Shown: positions 7,635 to 15,776, counted from the stretch's first letter. The stretch: 25,028 bases of DNA from Bacillota bacterium (GCA_023451395.1 JAEXZL010000037.1:1-25028), one strand, 5' to 3'. Notes: generated from the letters alone by a model not told the origin. Made by a program: numbers and translations.

Positions 7635-7716
7635 TTTCATCCTCCTTTAGGTTGTTTTAATAAATCTATTTAAACTAATGAAATTTCTATTAGAACTATT
7701 CAATATAAGGCTATAT

Positions 7717-7785
7717 AAACGATTTTTTTACTTTGTGAATGAACTTATTTTATTTCTTGTGAGGGAATTTATTTTATACCTTGTG
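7717..7785 (-). repeat. Degenerate 24-bp tandem repeat
   Basis: The 21-bp units at 7765-7785 and 7741-7761 differ at three positions, and a weaker third unit lies at 7717-7737; the period is 24 bp. The first unit contains the last codons and stop of the gene at 7769, so this looks like a small slippage duplication at the gene's end. Confidence 0.4.
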
Positions 7786-8269
7786 TATACTTGCTCCCTA
7801 TGCTTCCCTGACCTTCTCTTTCTTTGTCTGCCTTTGTAGCAAGGATATAAAGTGCTATAACAACAAAGGTAATCAATGGTCCCATAAAGGCGGAAACTAT
7901 TGCTGCTACCGTAAAGGCATGAGCCATATATTTATAGATGTCTAAAAAGCTATAGCTTTTTATTCCCCTTATAAAATTAATCCCATAAAAAATACCTGAA
8001 AGAAGTACTGTAGATAAAATAATTCCTCCCCACATTTGTATTATTTTTGCTGACATTATAAGAGGTGATGTCAGTTTAAATAAATTTATAAAATCTTTAA
8101 AGCTTCCTAAAAACATCTGACCTATAAGTTCTAAAAATAAGCTGGAAATCAAGCCTATGATTGTAAGAGCAAACTGATAAAGCAGCACTCTTATTATTGA
8201 GAGCTTCTTTAGACTATAGTATTCCTGCGGCTTAACCAGGCTTATATAAAATTCCTTAAATATATTCAT
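7769..8269 (-). CDS. Integral membrane protein of unknown function (Yip1/DUF1189-like layout)
   Basis: This 166-residue protein has a short N-terminal cytoplasmic stretch (FKEFYISLVKPQEYYSL) and about four membrane spans, at roughly residues 27-50, 75-100, 112-135 and 130-145, then a charged tail rich in Lys, Glu and Gly. The opening (Phe-Xaa-Xaa-Pro-Xaa-Xaa-Tyr before the first span) recalls Yip1/DUF1189 membrane proteins, but the resemblance is from general pattern only. The start has GGGAGGAAG upstream of the ATG at 8269. It lies between the EIIC gene and the phospho-glucosidase gene, but a hairpin with a modest T-run (8296-8332) separates it from EIIC. Its role in sugar uptake, if any, is unknown. 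Confidence 0.6.
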   Translation of the reverse strand: MNIFKEFYISLVKPQEYYSLKKLSIIRVLLYQFALTIIGLISSLFLELIGQMFLGSFKDFINLFKLTSPLIMSAKIIQMWGGIILSTVLLSGIFYGINFIRGIKSYSFLDIYKYMAHAFTVAAIVSAFMGPLITFVVIALYILATKADKEREGQGSIGSKYTQGIK

Positions 8270-8284
8270 GGTCTTCCTCCCTTC

Positions 8285-8332
8285 TTAAAAATAATGCATA
8301 GAGGTGACTATATTTCTACAGTCACCTTATGC
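8285..8332 (-). terminator. Hairpin after EIIC, probably a partial terminator
   Basis: On the minus strand GCATA-AGGTGACT pairs with AGTCACC-TATGC around an AT-rich loop and is followed by ATTATTTTTAA. The T-run is interrupted, so read-through or 3'-end protection of the upstream PTS message is plausible. Confidence 0.6.
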
Positions 8333-8349
8333 CTAGTTTTTATATTTTT

Positions 8350-9678
8350 TTAAAGTGCAACGCCCTCAGTTCCTTCATAGGATTTTTCCTGTTCGTAGTA
8401 CTGCTTATCTACAACCCTTAGGAATGGGAAGTATATGAAGAAACTTATAACAAGCTCTACAATTTGAAGGAGTGCACCCTTCCATCCAGCAATTAAGGCA
8501 CCGCCTATTATCGGTGGTGTTGTCCATGGAATTATAGCTCCAGATGGGCGAGGAACTAACCCCGTTGATATAGCAAAGTAACAAACTACTGCTAATATCA
8601 TTGGTGTTAAGATGAAAGGAATCATCATTATTGGATTTAAAACTACCGGAAGACCAAAGGTTATAGGCTCATTTATATTAAATAGTCCCGGTAATATAGC
8701 AAGCTTACCTAGCTGCTTAACCTGCTGTGATCTTGCAAAGAAAATCATCGCAATACATAGGGCTAAGGTACAGCCTGAACCACCTAATTGAAGATATAAT
8801 TCCTGGAACTGCTGAGTAATAATGTTTGGTAGTGGAGCGCCAGCTTCAAAAGCTCTAAAGTTAGCATCAGAAAGAGATATCCAAAGAGGGCTCATTACAG
8901 CACCAACTATATTAGCACCATGTATACCAAATACCCAGAAAAGTCCTATAAACAGGTTAGCTATTAAAGTAGCTGGTAAACCTGCACTTAAAGCTGTAAG
9001 AGGTGCTTGTAAGAATTTAAATATAAAACCATGAACGTGTTGATATTCTGTAAGGCTAAATCCTAATCTAACAAAGTTAAATATAACTAAAGTGATTACT
9101 GCAGGAATTAATGCTGAGAAAGATCTGGCTACTGTAGGAGGAACTCCCTCAGGCATCCTTATAACCCAGCCTCTTCTAACTACAAACTTAACAATCTCCA
9201 CAGCAAAAATTGATACAAAGATACCGACAAATAAACCCTTTGCTCCCATCCACTCTGTAGGAATAACACCTGTAACATTAATAGCTGCAGTAGCTCCTTC
9301 TGGTGTTACTGCTGTACTAAAGGGGGTAACAACAAAGAAGGCTGCAAGAGCAATTGCTCCAGTACTTATTCCTTCAAGCTCGTAGTGATTGGCTAAACTA
9401 TTTGCTATGCCATATACTACGAAGAGAGTCATTATATTCATTGTTACTTCGAAGGGCTTGCTGAAGAAGGCACTCCACTTATCCCCAAAGATACTTGCCA
9501 TATAATCGCCATAGCCTTCTATAGGAATGTTGTTAACTAAGAGAAACATAGCTCCTATGATAATTAATGGCATTGCCAGCATGAAACCATCACGGATAGC
9601 ATTTAGATATCTGTTTCCGGATATTTTGCTAGCTACAGGCATAAGCTTACTTTCCATTACATCCATAACTCTACTCAT
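8350..9678 (-). CDS. celB: PTS cellobiose/lactose-family permease, EIIC
   Basis: This membrane component of the phosphoenolpyruvate:sugar phosphotransferase system carries a beta-glucoside across the membrane while EIIB phosphorylates it. The 442-residue protein has about ten hydrophobic segments. It contains the EIIC signature GLFNINEPITFGLPVVLNP near residues 330-350, with the Glu and Asn-Pro-Ile conserved in the Lac/Cel family, and the N-terminal RYLNAIRDGFMLAMPLIIIG. The length matches single-domain CelB. The start ATG at 9678 has AAAGGAG upstream. It directly follows EIIB (30-bp gap) and shares the operon with EIIA. The substrate is inferred from the neighbouring GH4 phospho-beta-glucosidase; chitobiose is a less likely alternative. 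Confidence 0.95.
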   Translation of the reverse strand: MSRVMDVMESKLMPVASKISGNRYLNAIRDGFMLAMPLIIIGAMFLLVNNIPIEGYGDYMASIFGDKWSAFFSKPFEVTMNIMTLFVVYGIANSLANHYELEGISTGAIALAAFFVVTPFSTAVTPEGATAAINVTGVIPTEWMGAKGLFVGIFVSIFAVEIVKFVVRRGWVIRMPEGVPPTVARSFSALIPAVITLVIFNFVRLGFSLTEYQHVHGFIFKFLQAPLTALSAGLPATLIANLFIGLFWVFGIHGANIVGAVMSPLWISLSDANFRAFEAGAPLPNIITQQFQELYLQLGGSGCTLALCIAMIFFARSQQVKQLGKLAILPGLFNINEPITFGLPVVLNPIMMIPFILTPMILAVVCYFAISTGLVPRPSGAIIPWTTPPIIGGALIAGWKGALLQIVELVISFFIYFPFLRVVDKQYYEQEKSYEGTEGVAL

Positions 9679-9708
9679 ACTTTTTCTCCTTTATAATTTA
9701 TATTTTTA

Positions 9709-10017
9709 TTATTTCTTTATTAAAGCTAAAGCTTGCTCTAGTACCTTTTCCCCGTTCATAAGCCCATATTCTCTAGGTCCTATAACGTCTATAGGTACAT
9801 TGTGCTGATCACAAACCTTCTTAATTTTAGCTAAGGCATATCTTACCTGAGGCCCTAAGAGCACTACATCTGCTCCAGGAATACGTTTACTCATCTCTGC
9901 TTCTGGATAAGCGTTTATTGACACCTCTACACCCTTAGCAGCTGCTGCCTTTTCCATTTTTGTTACTAAAAGACTAGTGGACATGCCTGCAGAACAAAAC
10001 AATACTATATTTACCAT
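9709..10017 (-). CDS. celA: PTS cellobiose/lactose-family EIIB
   Basis: This 102-residue cytoplasmic phosphocarrier passes phosphate from EIIA to the incoming sugar. The active-site Cys8 lies in NIVLFCSAGMSTSLL, the typical P-loop-like Cys motif of Lac/Cel EIIB, and VLLGPQVRYAL around residues 52-62 is the second conserved segment. The size is standard. A clear AGGAGG lies ahead of the ATG at 10017. It is separated from the GrdB-like gene by a 124-bp AT-rich gap in which no terminator is evident. Confidence 0.95.
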   Translation of the reverse strand: MVNIVLFCSAGMSTSLLVTKMEKAAAAKGVEVSINAYPEAEMSKRIPGADVVLLGPQVRYALAKIKKVCDQHNVPIDVIGPREYGLMNGEKVLEQALALIKK

Positions 10018-10141
10018 ACTCTATTCCTCCTAAAAAATAATATTTTACAAAATTAAGAATAAAAACATACTATATTATATTTTTCCTCTTTCCTAATGTG
10101 AGTTAATAATAAATCCTGTAAGCCTATAATTATCTAAAAAA

Positions 10142-10672
10142 TTATTCTCTAGGAAAATACCCTTCCTGTTCTGCACTACCTATAGGCTCTCCCTTAGCCA
10201 ATTTACAAGCAAAACTTGCAATATTTCTTAATGATTCATTTAAACCTGTTCCGCCTCTTCCAGGGGTCTTGACAATATAAATTTTCTTTCTAAAGATTTC
10301 TGTTCCTGTACTATCAGCTGCCATTGCCGCAAAGGCAGGTTTTTGAAGTTTTTCCTGTACTGCTTCTACTAAATAGCCGCAACACTCTCCATACCTTTTA
10401 TAATTTAGGGCTGGTCCGCATAAAACCACATCAGGATTTAGTTTTTTAATAAAATCTAAAATCTCCTCTGTTGCTTTTTCCCTATTTTCTAAAAAGTAAT
10501 TATCGCCACATATAATAGTACCTGTTATATCACCTCCATATCTCATTAAAGTTGATTTAAGAAGCATTCCAAGACCTGCTCCGCCCCTTTGAGCAGTAGG
10601 TGGAATGTTCATTTTTTCATCCCCACCAAAACCAGCTTGTACCTGGTTTAAAAATTGAACTACCTTTATCAT
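10142..10672 (-). CDS. Stand-alone N-terminal GrdB-like domain (glycine/betaine reductase selenoprotein B family)
   Basis: The 176-residue protein matches the first part of GrdB, the substrate-specific selenoprotein of glycine, sarcosine and betaine reductases. Recognisable family blocks are VVQFLNQVQAGFGGDEK, TIICGDNYFLEN, PDVVLCGPALNYKRYGECCG and GEPIGSAEQEGYFPR. Full GrdB is about 430 residues and carries the redox Sec/Cys motif in its C-terminal half. Here a TAA stop comes directly after the GYFPRE segment, the following 124 bp are non-coding, and no selenocysteine UGA is in frame. The ATG at 10672 is preferred (AGGTGA five nt before it) over the GTG at 10681. It sits between EIIA and EIIB of the PTS operon. 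It cannot be a working GrdB; it may be a small protein with a new role or a remnant kept open. Confidence 0.75.
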   Translation of the reverse strand: MIKVVQFLNQVQAGFGGDEKMNIPPTAQRGGAGLGMLLKSTLMRYGGDITGTIICGDNYFLENREKATEEILDFIKKLNPDVVLCGPALNYKRYGECCGYLVEAVQEKLQKPAFAAMAADSTGTEIFRKKIYIVKTPGRGGTGLNESLRNIASFACKLAKGEPIGSAEQEGYFPRE

Positions 10673-10681
10673 TTTTATCAC

Positions 10682-11047
10682 CTAATCCTTTGTGCCTTTA
10701 TTGTGGGCAGAGCCCTTTAAAATATTAATTTCCTTTTGCATAGCTATCATATTTCTCATAAGTTCTTTTGATAAAATAGTTGACATCAAATGATCCTGAG
10801 CATGTACTAGAAGTAGATTAAGCTCAATCCTCTTGCCCTGTGCCTCACTGTGTATTAAGCTTGTTTGCATGTTATGAGCCTTAATTAGTGACTCATCAGC
10901 CTTTTCTAAAGCTTTATCTGCTTCTTCGTAATTTCCATCTCTAACTAAATTATATGCTTCATATATATAACTTCTTGCATCCCCGGAATAACTTATAAGC
11001 TCAAAAGTAGCTTCTTCACTGATCATTCCATTAACAGAATCTGCCAT
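10682..11047 (-). CDS. celC: PTS cellobiose/lactose-family EIIA
   Basis: This 121-residue, three-helix EIIA accepts phosphate from HPr and gives it to EIIB. The phosphorylated His is His82 in ELNLLLVHAQDHLMST, the hallmark of Lac/Cel EIIA; the preceding GDARSYIYEAYNLVRDGNYEEAD is also typical. The start ATG at 11047 has TTGGAGGAAG upstream. It is the first gene after the sigma-54 promoter at 11093-11109, with a leader of about 35 nt. The GrdB-like gene follows immediately, its start overlapping the end region of this one. Confidence 0.95.
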   Translation of the reverse strand: MADSVNGMISEEATFELISYSGDARSYIYEAYNLVRDGNYEEADKALEKADESLIKAHNMQTSLIHSEAQGKRIELNLLLVHAQDHLMSTILSKELMRNMIAMQKEINILKGSAHNKGTKD

Positions 11048-11092
11048 TAATCTTCCTCCAATAGTTTCATATTTTCTTTATACTTTTATAAA

Positions 11093-11109
11093 AGCAATAA
11101 CCGTGCCAA
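11093..11109 (-). promoter_or_regulatory. Sigma-54 (-24/-12) promoter of the PTS operon
   Basis: The minus strand reads TTGGCACGGTTATTGCT, a full match to the sigma-54 consensus TGGCACG-N4-TTGC. It lies 46 bp ahead of the EIIA start codon, and the upstream neighbour encodes a sigma-54-type activator with the GAYTGA motif. Confidence 0.93.
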
Positions 11110-11111
11110 AA

Positions 11112-11152
11112 TAAAAAAAGCCCCTTAAAGAGCAATTAAAGGGAGCTTTTAA
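11112..11152 (-). terminator. Terminator of the activator gene
   Basis: On the minus strand AGCTCCCTTTAA pairs with TTAAGGGGCT around a TTGCTCT loop, followed by TTTTTTATTTT. Its T-run ends only a few bp before the -24 element of the downstream sigma-54 promoter. Confidence 0.85.
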
Positions 11153-11172
11153 AATATCTAAATATTCAAATT

Positions 11173-11221
11173 TATACACTTTCTATACACTTTTACTGAT
11201 TTATGCAAGGAGCTTATACAC
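11173..11221 (-). promoter_or_regulatory. Candidate activator-binding (enhancer) repeats GTGTATA
   Basis: Three exact GTGTATA copies on the minus strand lie at 11215-11221, 11184-11190 and 11173-11179, spaced 31 and 11 bp. They are 64-112 bp upstream of the -24 element, the usual reach of sigma-54 enhancer sites. The assignment to the LevR-type protein is inferred from position. Confidence 0.45.
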
Positions 11222-11263
11222 ATAAACACTATTTAACGTAATTGATACAGAAATATAACATTA

Positions 11264-13984
11264 TTATTCATTCACTACATTTCTAAGTATAAAGCATATT
11301 TCATCATCACTAAATTGAAGCTTATAAAACTCTTCCATAAGACTTATGCTTTTTCTTATAGCTTTAAATATATCACTATATCTCTTTTTCAAATCCTCCT
11401 TAGAATAACAGGAGGGAGTAAGCTTTCCATCAATTATATTGCTTATGCTACAGACTATGTGTACTAGAAGCCCTATTCTAATATCATAATCTAAGGTTTG
11501 ATTTACCTGTTTCTCCAGGCTTGTTATAAACTCATCGTAGAGCATTTCAAAATTAAAGAGATCTATATTAGGAACATCTCCCTGGAGCACCTCTAAAAAG
11601 GTATCATAACCCATTTCCTCCTGAGCCTTCTCTAAAATGGATGTGTTGTCTAAAAGCTTCTTAAGCTTCATGCACTCTCTATCAATGAGAATTTCATAGG
11701 TAGATAAAAATGGTATGCCATAAATCTTTGGATCAATGGGTCCTACAATGGCTATTATATTCTTTTTCTTTGAAAGGTTATTTATAATATTATACATATA
11801 TTGCTTATTGTTTAAGGACATAGGAAATATTTTAGCATTATAAGAACTTAAATTTATCTTATTCTCTATAAAATTCTTAAGCTCCTTTGCACTTCCCTCT
11901 CCTGTAGAGCAGATGGTTATGATTATATTATCACCATTAGGAATGAAATTATCTGATACCTTCAAATCGTAGGATGCATAGCTAGCTAAGGAGGCATTTA
12001 AGTCGCTATAAATCTTATCTATGTCCATCTCAATAACTGCTCTTCTGGAGCATTCAATGGCTATTGGAGTAGATACCAGGGTAAAGGACTTAATAAGTAT
12101 TCCTGTTTCCTTGGCTATAAGCTCTCCAAAGGTTCCTAAAGAGCCCATATCCACTAAAAGCATTACCCCTGCACCTTGGTGCTTTTTAACAATTAAATCC
12201 TTAAGCTCTTCATAAGCTATTTGAGGACTTTTATCAAGATTCATATCATAAGCATAGGCATTATTGGCACCTACAAGCTTATTTACTACTTCTGCCATAG
12301 AGGACGCTGTAGTTCTGCCATGCATTGCTATAACTACAATAGGCCTATCTTCAGCACATTGGCTCTCCATCTCATCTACCGTTAGAAACATAGCTATAAA
12401 ACCAACCTCATCTTCTGGAATTGAAATCTTAAATTTCTTCTCAAGGCTTAAAGCAAGCTCCTTTGCCAGAGCGTATTCCTCGGGGTTTTTTTCTATTATA
12501 TTGTATAAATTATGATTTACTATGTTCTTCCCTGAGCGGAGCCTTTCTACACTGGCATTAACATGAAGAGCAAGCCCATAAAAAACCTTTACAGGGAAAA
12601 TTTTATTAAGCTTCTTCCCTCCAAGTCTTAGAAAGCTCTCCAGCATAGTTATAATGTCTTCAGAAACTATCTTTGAAAGCTCATATTTTGAAGCTCCCCT
12701 TTCAAAATTCCTTATAAATCTTTTAAAATAATTTTCTATATCAAGCTCCATTAAAAGCTTAACCTCATTATCTGCAACACCTCTATGATGAAGCTCAGCA
12801 ATCCTCTCTTCAATTCCCTCATAGAAATTATTGGGTAGTGAATAGTCACCTTCTTTAATTGTGCTTTTTTGGCCTCTATGAGTGAAATAAAGCTTTACGT
12901 CATCTCTAACCAGCTTGTCTATATCTGCAGCATAGTTTTTATAAATTAATAAGCCTTGATTTACATGAGATGCAAAATCAGTACAATGAACCTCTATTTT
13001 GTTTTTTGCTGAGGATAAAGAATTTAAGAATCCATTGGCACATCCTAGCTGTATATCGCTCTTTAACTGCCCTACATTACCTGGACATTCATATAAAAGA
13101 AGCTGTCTCATGGTATTATGGGAAACCAAGATATCCTTTCCTACCCTTGCAGCCTCAGTGCTGAAAAACTCTCCAATAAGAGCATATCTTTCCTCTAAGG
13201 TCCTGTCTTTAAGGGCAGGAATTTTTATGGACATAGGTATTCTTCTGGTGAAGGTAGTTAACAGTGCATTATCTATATCCTCGGTGGTAGCACAAATTAT
13301 AAGAACCTCACTTTTTTTCTTTCCTTCATCTCCTAAAGGAGTATACATACCTCTATCGATAAGATAGAAAAGCATCTCCTGTCCCTCAGGGGGAAGTCTG
13401 TGAACCTCGTCTAAGAAAAGTACTCCTCCGTTAGCCTTGGATACTACCCCCTCTCTATCCTTATCTGCACCAGTATAGGCTCCTTTTTTTGCCCCAAAGA
13501 GCTGGGCCAAAAGAAGCTGTGGATTATTAGCATAGTCTGCACAATTAAAGGATACAAAGGGAGAGTTTATCTGAAAAACACCCTTTTCAATAGCATACTT
13601 ATACATAAGTTCTGCAAACATGGTCTTACCAACACCGCTTGGACCTAATATAAGTGTATGGAGGCCTCTTTTAGGATACATAATTGCTGCTTTAGCCTGC
13701 TGTATACACTTCTTTAAGCTCTTATCGCTGCCTGTCAAAGCATCAAAGTTAATACTTTCATTATAATCACTGATGCTTGTAGCTTTATTGGGGTTTATGG
13801 TATATATAACCGGCTTTCCTTTAATTTTTAAAAGTATTCCCTGCCTATATAACTCATTGAGTATGGAGCTTGCATTACTCCGCTGCATATTTAGGCTTTC
13901 AGATACCTCATTGGCTGAGAAGCCCTCATTTCCCTCTGAATTTTCCTGAAAAAAGTCTAAAACCTGATCTTTGCTGCTTTTCAT
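11264..13984 (-). CDS. Sigma-54-dependent PTS-regulated transcriptional activator (LevR/CelR type)
   Basis: This activator of about 906 residues probably drives the adjacent cellobiose PTS operon. Numbering from the upstream TTG at 14005: an N-terminal winged-helix-like region covers about 10-75 and may read DNA; an AAA+ domain has Walker A GPSGVGKT (121-128), the sigma-54 contact loop GAYTGA (175-180) and Walker B GGVLFLDE (193-200). Next come a first PTS-regulation domain (about 430-530), a mannose-EIIA-like domain with its phosphorylatable His in VVIAMHGRTTASSM, a further EIIB-like section, and a C-terminal PRD (HIVCSISNIIDG region). Phosphorylation by HPr or the EII proteins on these His residues would set activity. 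The ATG at 13984 is chosen because AAAGGAGGGG precedes it and overlaps the TTG frame. It has its own sigma-A promoter and terminator. Confidence 0.93.
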   Translation of the reverse strand: MKSSKDQVLDFFQENSEGNEGFSANEVSESLNMQRSNASSILNELYRQGILLKIKGKPVIYTINPNKATSISDYNESINFDALTGSDKSLKKCIQQAKAAIMYPKRGLHTLILGPSGVGKTMFAELMYKYAIEKGVFQINSPFVSFNCADYANNPQLLLAQLFGAKKGAYTGADKDREGVVSKANGGVLFLDEVHRLPPEGQEMLFYLIDRGMYTPLGDEGKKKSEVLIICATTEDIDNALLTTFTRRIPMSIKIPALKDRTLEERYALIGEFFSTEAARVGKDILVSHNTMRQLLLYECPGNVGQLKSDIQLGCANGFLNSLSSAKNKIEVHCTDFASHVNQGLLIYKNYAADIDKLVRDDVKLYFTHRGQKSTIKEGDYSLPNNFYEGIEERIAELHHRGVADNEVKLLMELDIENYFKRFIRNFERGASKYELSKIVSEDIITMLESFLRLGGKKLNKIFPVKVFYGLALHVNASVERLRSGKNIVNHNLYNIIEKNPEEYALAKELALSLEKKFKISIPEDEVGFIAMFLTVDEMESQCAEDRPIVVIAMHGRTTASSMAEVVNKLVGANNAYAYDMNLDKSPQIAYEELKDLIVKKHQGAGVMLLVDMGSLGTFGELIAKETGILIKSFTLVSTPIAIECSRRAVIEMDIDKIYSDLNASLASYASYDLKVSDNFIPNGDNIIITICSTGEGSAKELKNFIENKINLSSYNAKIFPMSLNNKQYMYNIINNLSKKKNIIAIVGPIDPKIYGIPFLSTYEILIDRECMKLKKLLDNTSILEKAQEEMGYDTFLEVLQGDVPNIDLFNFEMLYDEFITSLEKQVNQTLDYDIRIGLLVHIVCSISNIIDGKLTPSCYSKEDLKKRYSDIFKAIRKSISLMEEFYKLQFSDDEICFILRNVVNE

Positions 13985-14031
13985 ACCACACCCCTCCTTT
14001 ACCAATTATTTACACATCATGAATTATTTTA

Positions 14032-14059
14032 ATTTTATCACAAATAAATAAAGTTGCAA
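14032..14059 (-). promoter_or_regulatory. Sigma-A promoter of the activator gene
   Basis: On the minus strand TTGCAA (14059-14054) and TAAAAT (14037-14032) have a 16-bp spacer, about 45 bp ahead of the activator start codon. Confidence 0.55.
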
Positions 14060-14070
14060 ATTAATTAAAA

Positions 14071-14103
14071 AGGGATAGCTTAAAGAGATTCCTTAGCTAT
14101 CCT
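14071..14103 (-). terminator. Terminator of the envelope-sugar gene cluster
   Basis: On the minus strand GGATAGCT pairs with AGCTATCC (ends 14103 and 14072), followed by CTTTTTAATTAATTT, 30 bp after the stop of the glycosyltransferase at 14132. Confidence 0.8.
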
Positions 14104-14131
14104 CATTAATTATGTCTCTATATTCTTATTT

Positions 14132-15067
14132 TTATTTTTTATTACCCATTTTCTCCTCATCAATTATAAAAGGAGGGCTTTTTTTAGCCGCATCTAAGGC
14201 TCTCCATAGATATTCTCCAAGTATTCCGATGGAAAGCATAATGATTCCAGAGCTTAAAAGGATTAAAATTACTATGGTGGTGTAGCCGTCTACGGTAATT
14301 GCACCTTTTAGCCTCTGAACCACCAGTAAAAATGCCCATAAAATACTTAAACAAAAGCTTATAAAGCCAATGGCGGTAATGCATCTTATAGGAAAATATG
14401 AAAAGCCCAGCAAAGCATCTAAGGATGCTTTTATCTTCTTAGCAAAGGTCCAGCGAGACTTGCCTATCTCTCTTTTCTTTCGTACATAATATACCATTTC
14501 AGCCTTAAAGCCACTCCAAAGTATAAGCTCTGTGATAGGTGTATTGTTTAGCTTTAGACTAACTAATAAATCAATAATCTGACGATCTATAAGAAAGGTA
14601 TCAAAATCCCCTTTAGGCATATTAGAAAGAGCAAGCTTCTGAATTATAAGTGTATATAGACCAGAAAAAAGCTTCTGATGCCAGGGTTCATCCCTATCTG
14701 CTCTCACCGCAAGAACCACTTTGTTTCCCTCAATATATTTATTATACATATCAAGTATTATCTCTGATGGCTCCTGCAAATCCGCTGCCTTTCTAATGGC
14801 ACAATCTCCTGTACAAACTGAAAGCCCTGCAAGAATTGCAGCATGCTCTCCAAAGTTCCTTGAGAGCTTTACATTTTTTATATTACTATCAACTTTTGCC
14901 AGAGCCTGCATCTTCTCGTAGGATTTATCTCCTGAGCCGTCATCTACGAAGATTATTTCATATTCACAGGTCAGTTTATCCAGCGTCCTTTCTTTCAAAT
15001 CCTCATATAAGGGAAAGAGATTTTCCTCATTATAATAAACCGGTATAATAATTGACAACTTATTCAT
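14132..15067 (-). CDS. Polyprenyl-phosphate glycosyltransferase, GT2 (GtrB/ArnC/DPM1 type)
   Basis: This 311-residue enzyme should transfer a sugar from a nucleotide donor to undecaprenyl phosphate on the inner membrane face. Its GT-A domain shows LSIIIPVYYNEENL, the nucleotide site IIFVDDGSGDKS, a metal-site equivalent in KAADLQEPSE, and KKREIGKSRWTFAKKIK, the R-W segment typical of GtrB/DPM1-like enzymes. Two membrane spans follow near residues 215-240 and 255-285, as in GtrB and ArnC. GGGGG lies upstream of the ATG at 15067. It is the last gene of the cluster, nine bp after the second small transporter. The sugar is unknown; the WecE-like enzyme upstream suggests an amino-dideoxy sugar. 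Confidence 0.88.
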   Translation of the reverse strand: MNKLSIIIPVYYNEENLFPLYEDLKERTLDKLTCEYEIIFVDDGSGDKSYEKMQALAKVDSNIKNVKLSRNFGEHAAILAGLSVCTGDCAIRKAADLQEPSEIILDMYNKYIEGNKVVLAVRADRDEPWHQKLFSGLYTLIIQKLALSNMPKGDFDTFLIDRQIIDLLVSLKLNNTPITELILWSGFKAEMVYYVRKKREIGKSRWTFAKKIKASLDALLGFSYFPIRCITAIGFISFCLSILWAFLLVVQRLKGAITVDGYTTIVILILLSSGIIMLSIGILGEYLWRALDAAKKSPPFIIDEEKMGNKK

Positions 15068-15076
15068 ACTAACCCC

Positions 15077-15418
15077 CTACAGATAATACAGGCAAATACC
15101 CAGTAATATTACTACATTTCCTGCAAGCTTTCCTTTGGTAATCTTTTCTCCTAATAATACCTTTCCAAGAATAAGAACAAAAAAGTACCCTAAGGATTCA
15201 ATCATAGCACTATCCTGGACAGAAATTTTTTTCATTGCTAAAACCATTAAAAGAGTAGCCAGAACAAAGAAGGTATATCCGCTTATCACATAGGGATTTA
15301 TGTATTCTTTCCATATGCTATCCTGACTTTTCTCAGCACTCTTTTTCAACAATATCTGAGAAATAGATGAAATAAGCACTGCAATTATTGCCATGGAAAC
15401 TGCTATAAGGCTACTCAT
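15077..15418 (-). CDS. Small EamA/SMR-like four-span membrane protein, likely flippase subunit (second)
   Basis: The 113-residue protein has four hydrophobic segments (about residues 5-17, 45-62, 70-90 and 96-113) with the pattern of SMR/EamA half-transporters: ISSISQILLKKSAEK at the N-terminus and IESLGYFFVLILGKVLLGEKIT in the middle. In Gram-negative bacteria the ArnE/ArnF pair flips undecaprenyl-phosphate-aminoarabinose, and pairs like this sit beside GtrB-type enzymes. Its ATG lies within the last codons of the preceding gene (8-bp overlap, ATGAGTAG), suggesting translational coupling and a heterodimer. Drug efflux is an alternative but less likely in this context. Confidence 0.75.
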   Translation of the reverse strand: MSSLIAVSMAIIAVLISSISQILLKKSAEKSQDSIWKEYINPYVISGYTFFVLATLLMVLAMKKISVQDSAMIESLGYFFVLILGKVLLGEKITKGKLAGNVVILLGICLYYL

Positions 15419-15776
15419 ATTTATTCACTATCAAAGTTCCTATAAGAACAACGATGACCCCTAGAAGTTTTTTTAAAGTGATTGTATCTTGAAATAAAAC
15501 TACAGACCACATAAAGGACCATGCTATGCCAAAGGATCTATTAGCATAGGCAGTGGTTAAAGGAAACCTCTTAAGAACCTGCTGCCAAATAATGGCGTAG
15601 ACCCCCAGAACCATAAGCTCAAGTCCATACATTATAATGAAACCTCTGGAGAAAAAAGGATAATTAGCTGCATATTTTCCAAAGACTGTAGATAGAGAAT
15701 AAAAACCTATAGAAAAAAATAACAAGAAATAACTGCCTTTATTCTTTATCCATGAACAGTTAATTGTCAAGAGCAA
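15411..15776 (-). CDS. Small EamA/SMR-like four-span membrane protein, likely flippase subunit (first)
   Basis: This protein of about 121 residues has four hydrophobic segments and the C-terminal block RFPLTTAYANRSFGIAWSF followed by LKKLLGVIVVLIGTLIV, characteristic of EamA/SMR half-size transporters such as ArnE. The start is a TTG: GGAGG lies three nt before TTG 15776 and nine nt before TTG 15770, so either may be used. Both lie inside the end of the ATP-grasp gene (17-bp overlap). With the next gene it probably forms a heterodimer moving a lipid-linked sugar to the outer face of the membrane. Confidence 0.75.
   Translation of the reverse strand: MLLTINCSWIKNKGSYFLLFFSIGFYSLSTVFGKYAANYPFFSRGFIIMYGLELMVLGVYAIIWQQVLKRFPLTTAYANRSFGIAWSFMWSVVLFQDTITLKKLLGVIVVLIGTLIVNKYE

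Noticed and set aside
10018..10141. A C-terminal GrdB remnant or selenocysteine read-through after the GrdB-like gene
   Set aside because: The stop is TAA, not UGA, and the 124 bp that follow are AT-rich without GrdB-like sequence in any frame.
12970..13367. Overlapping plus-strand open frames opposite the activator gene
   Set aside because: They mirror the codon pattern of the real gene on the other strand and have no start signals.
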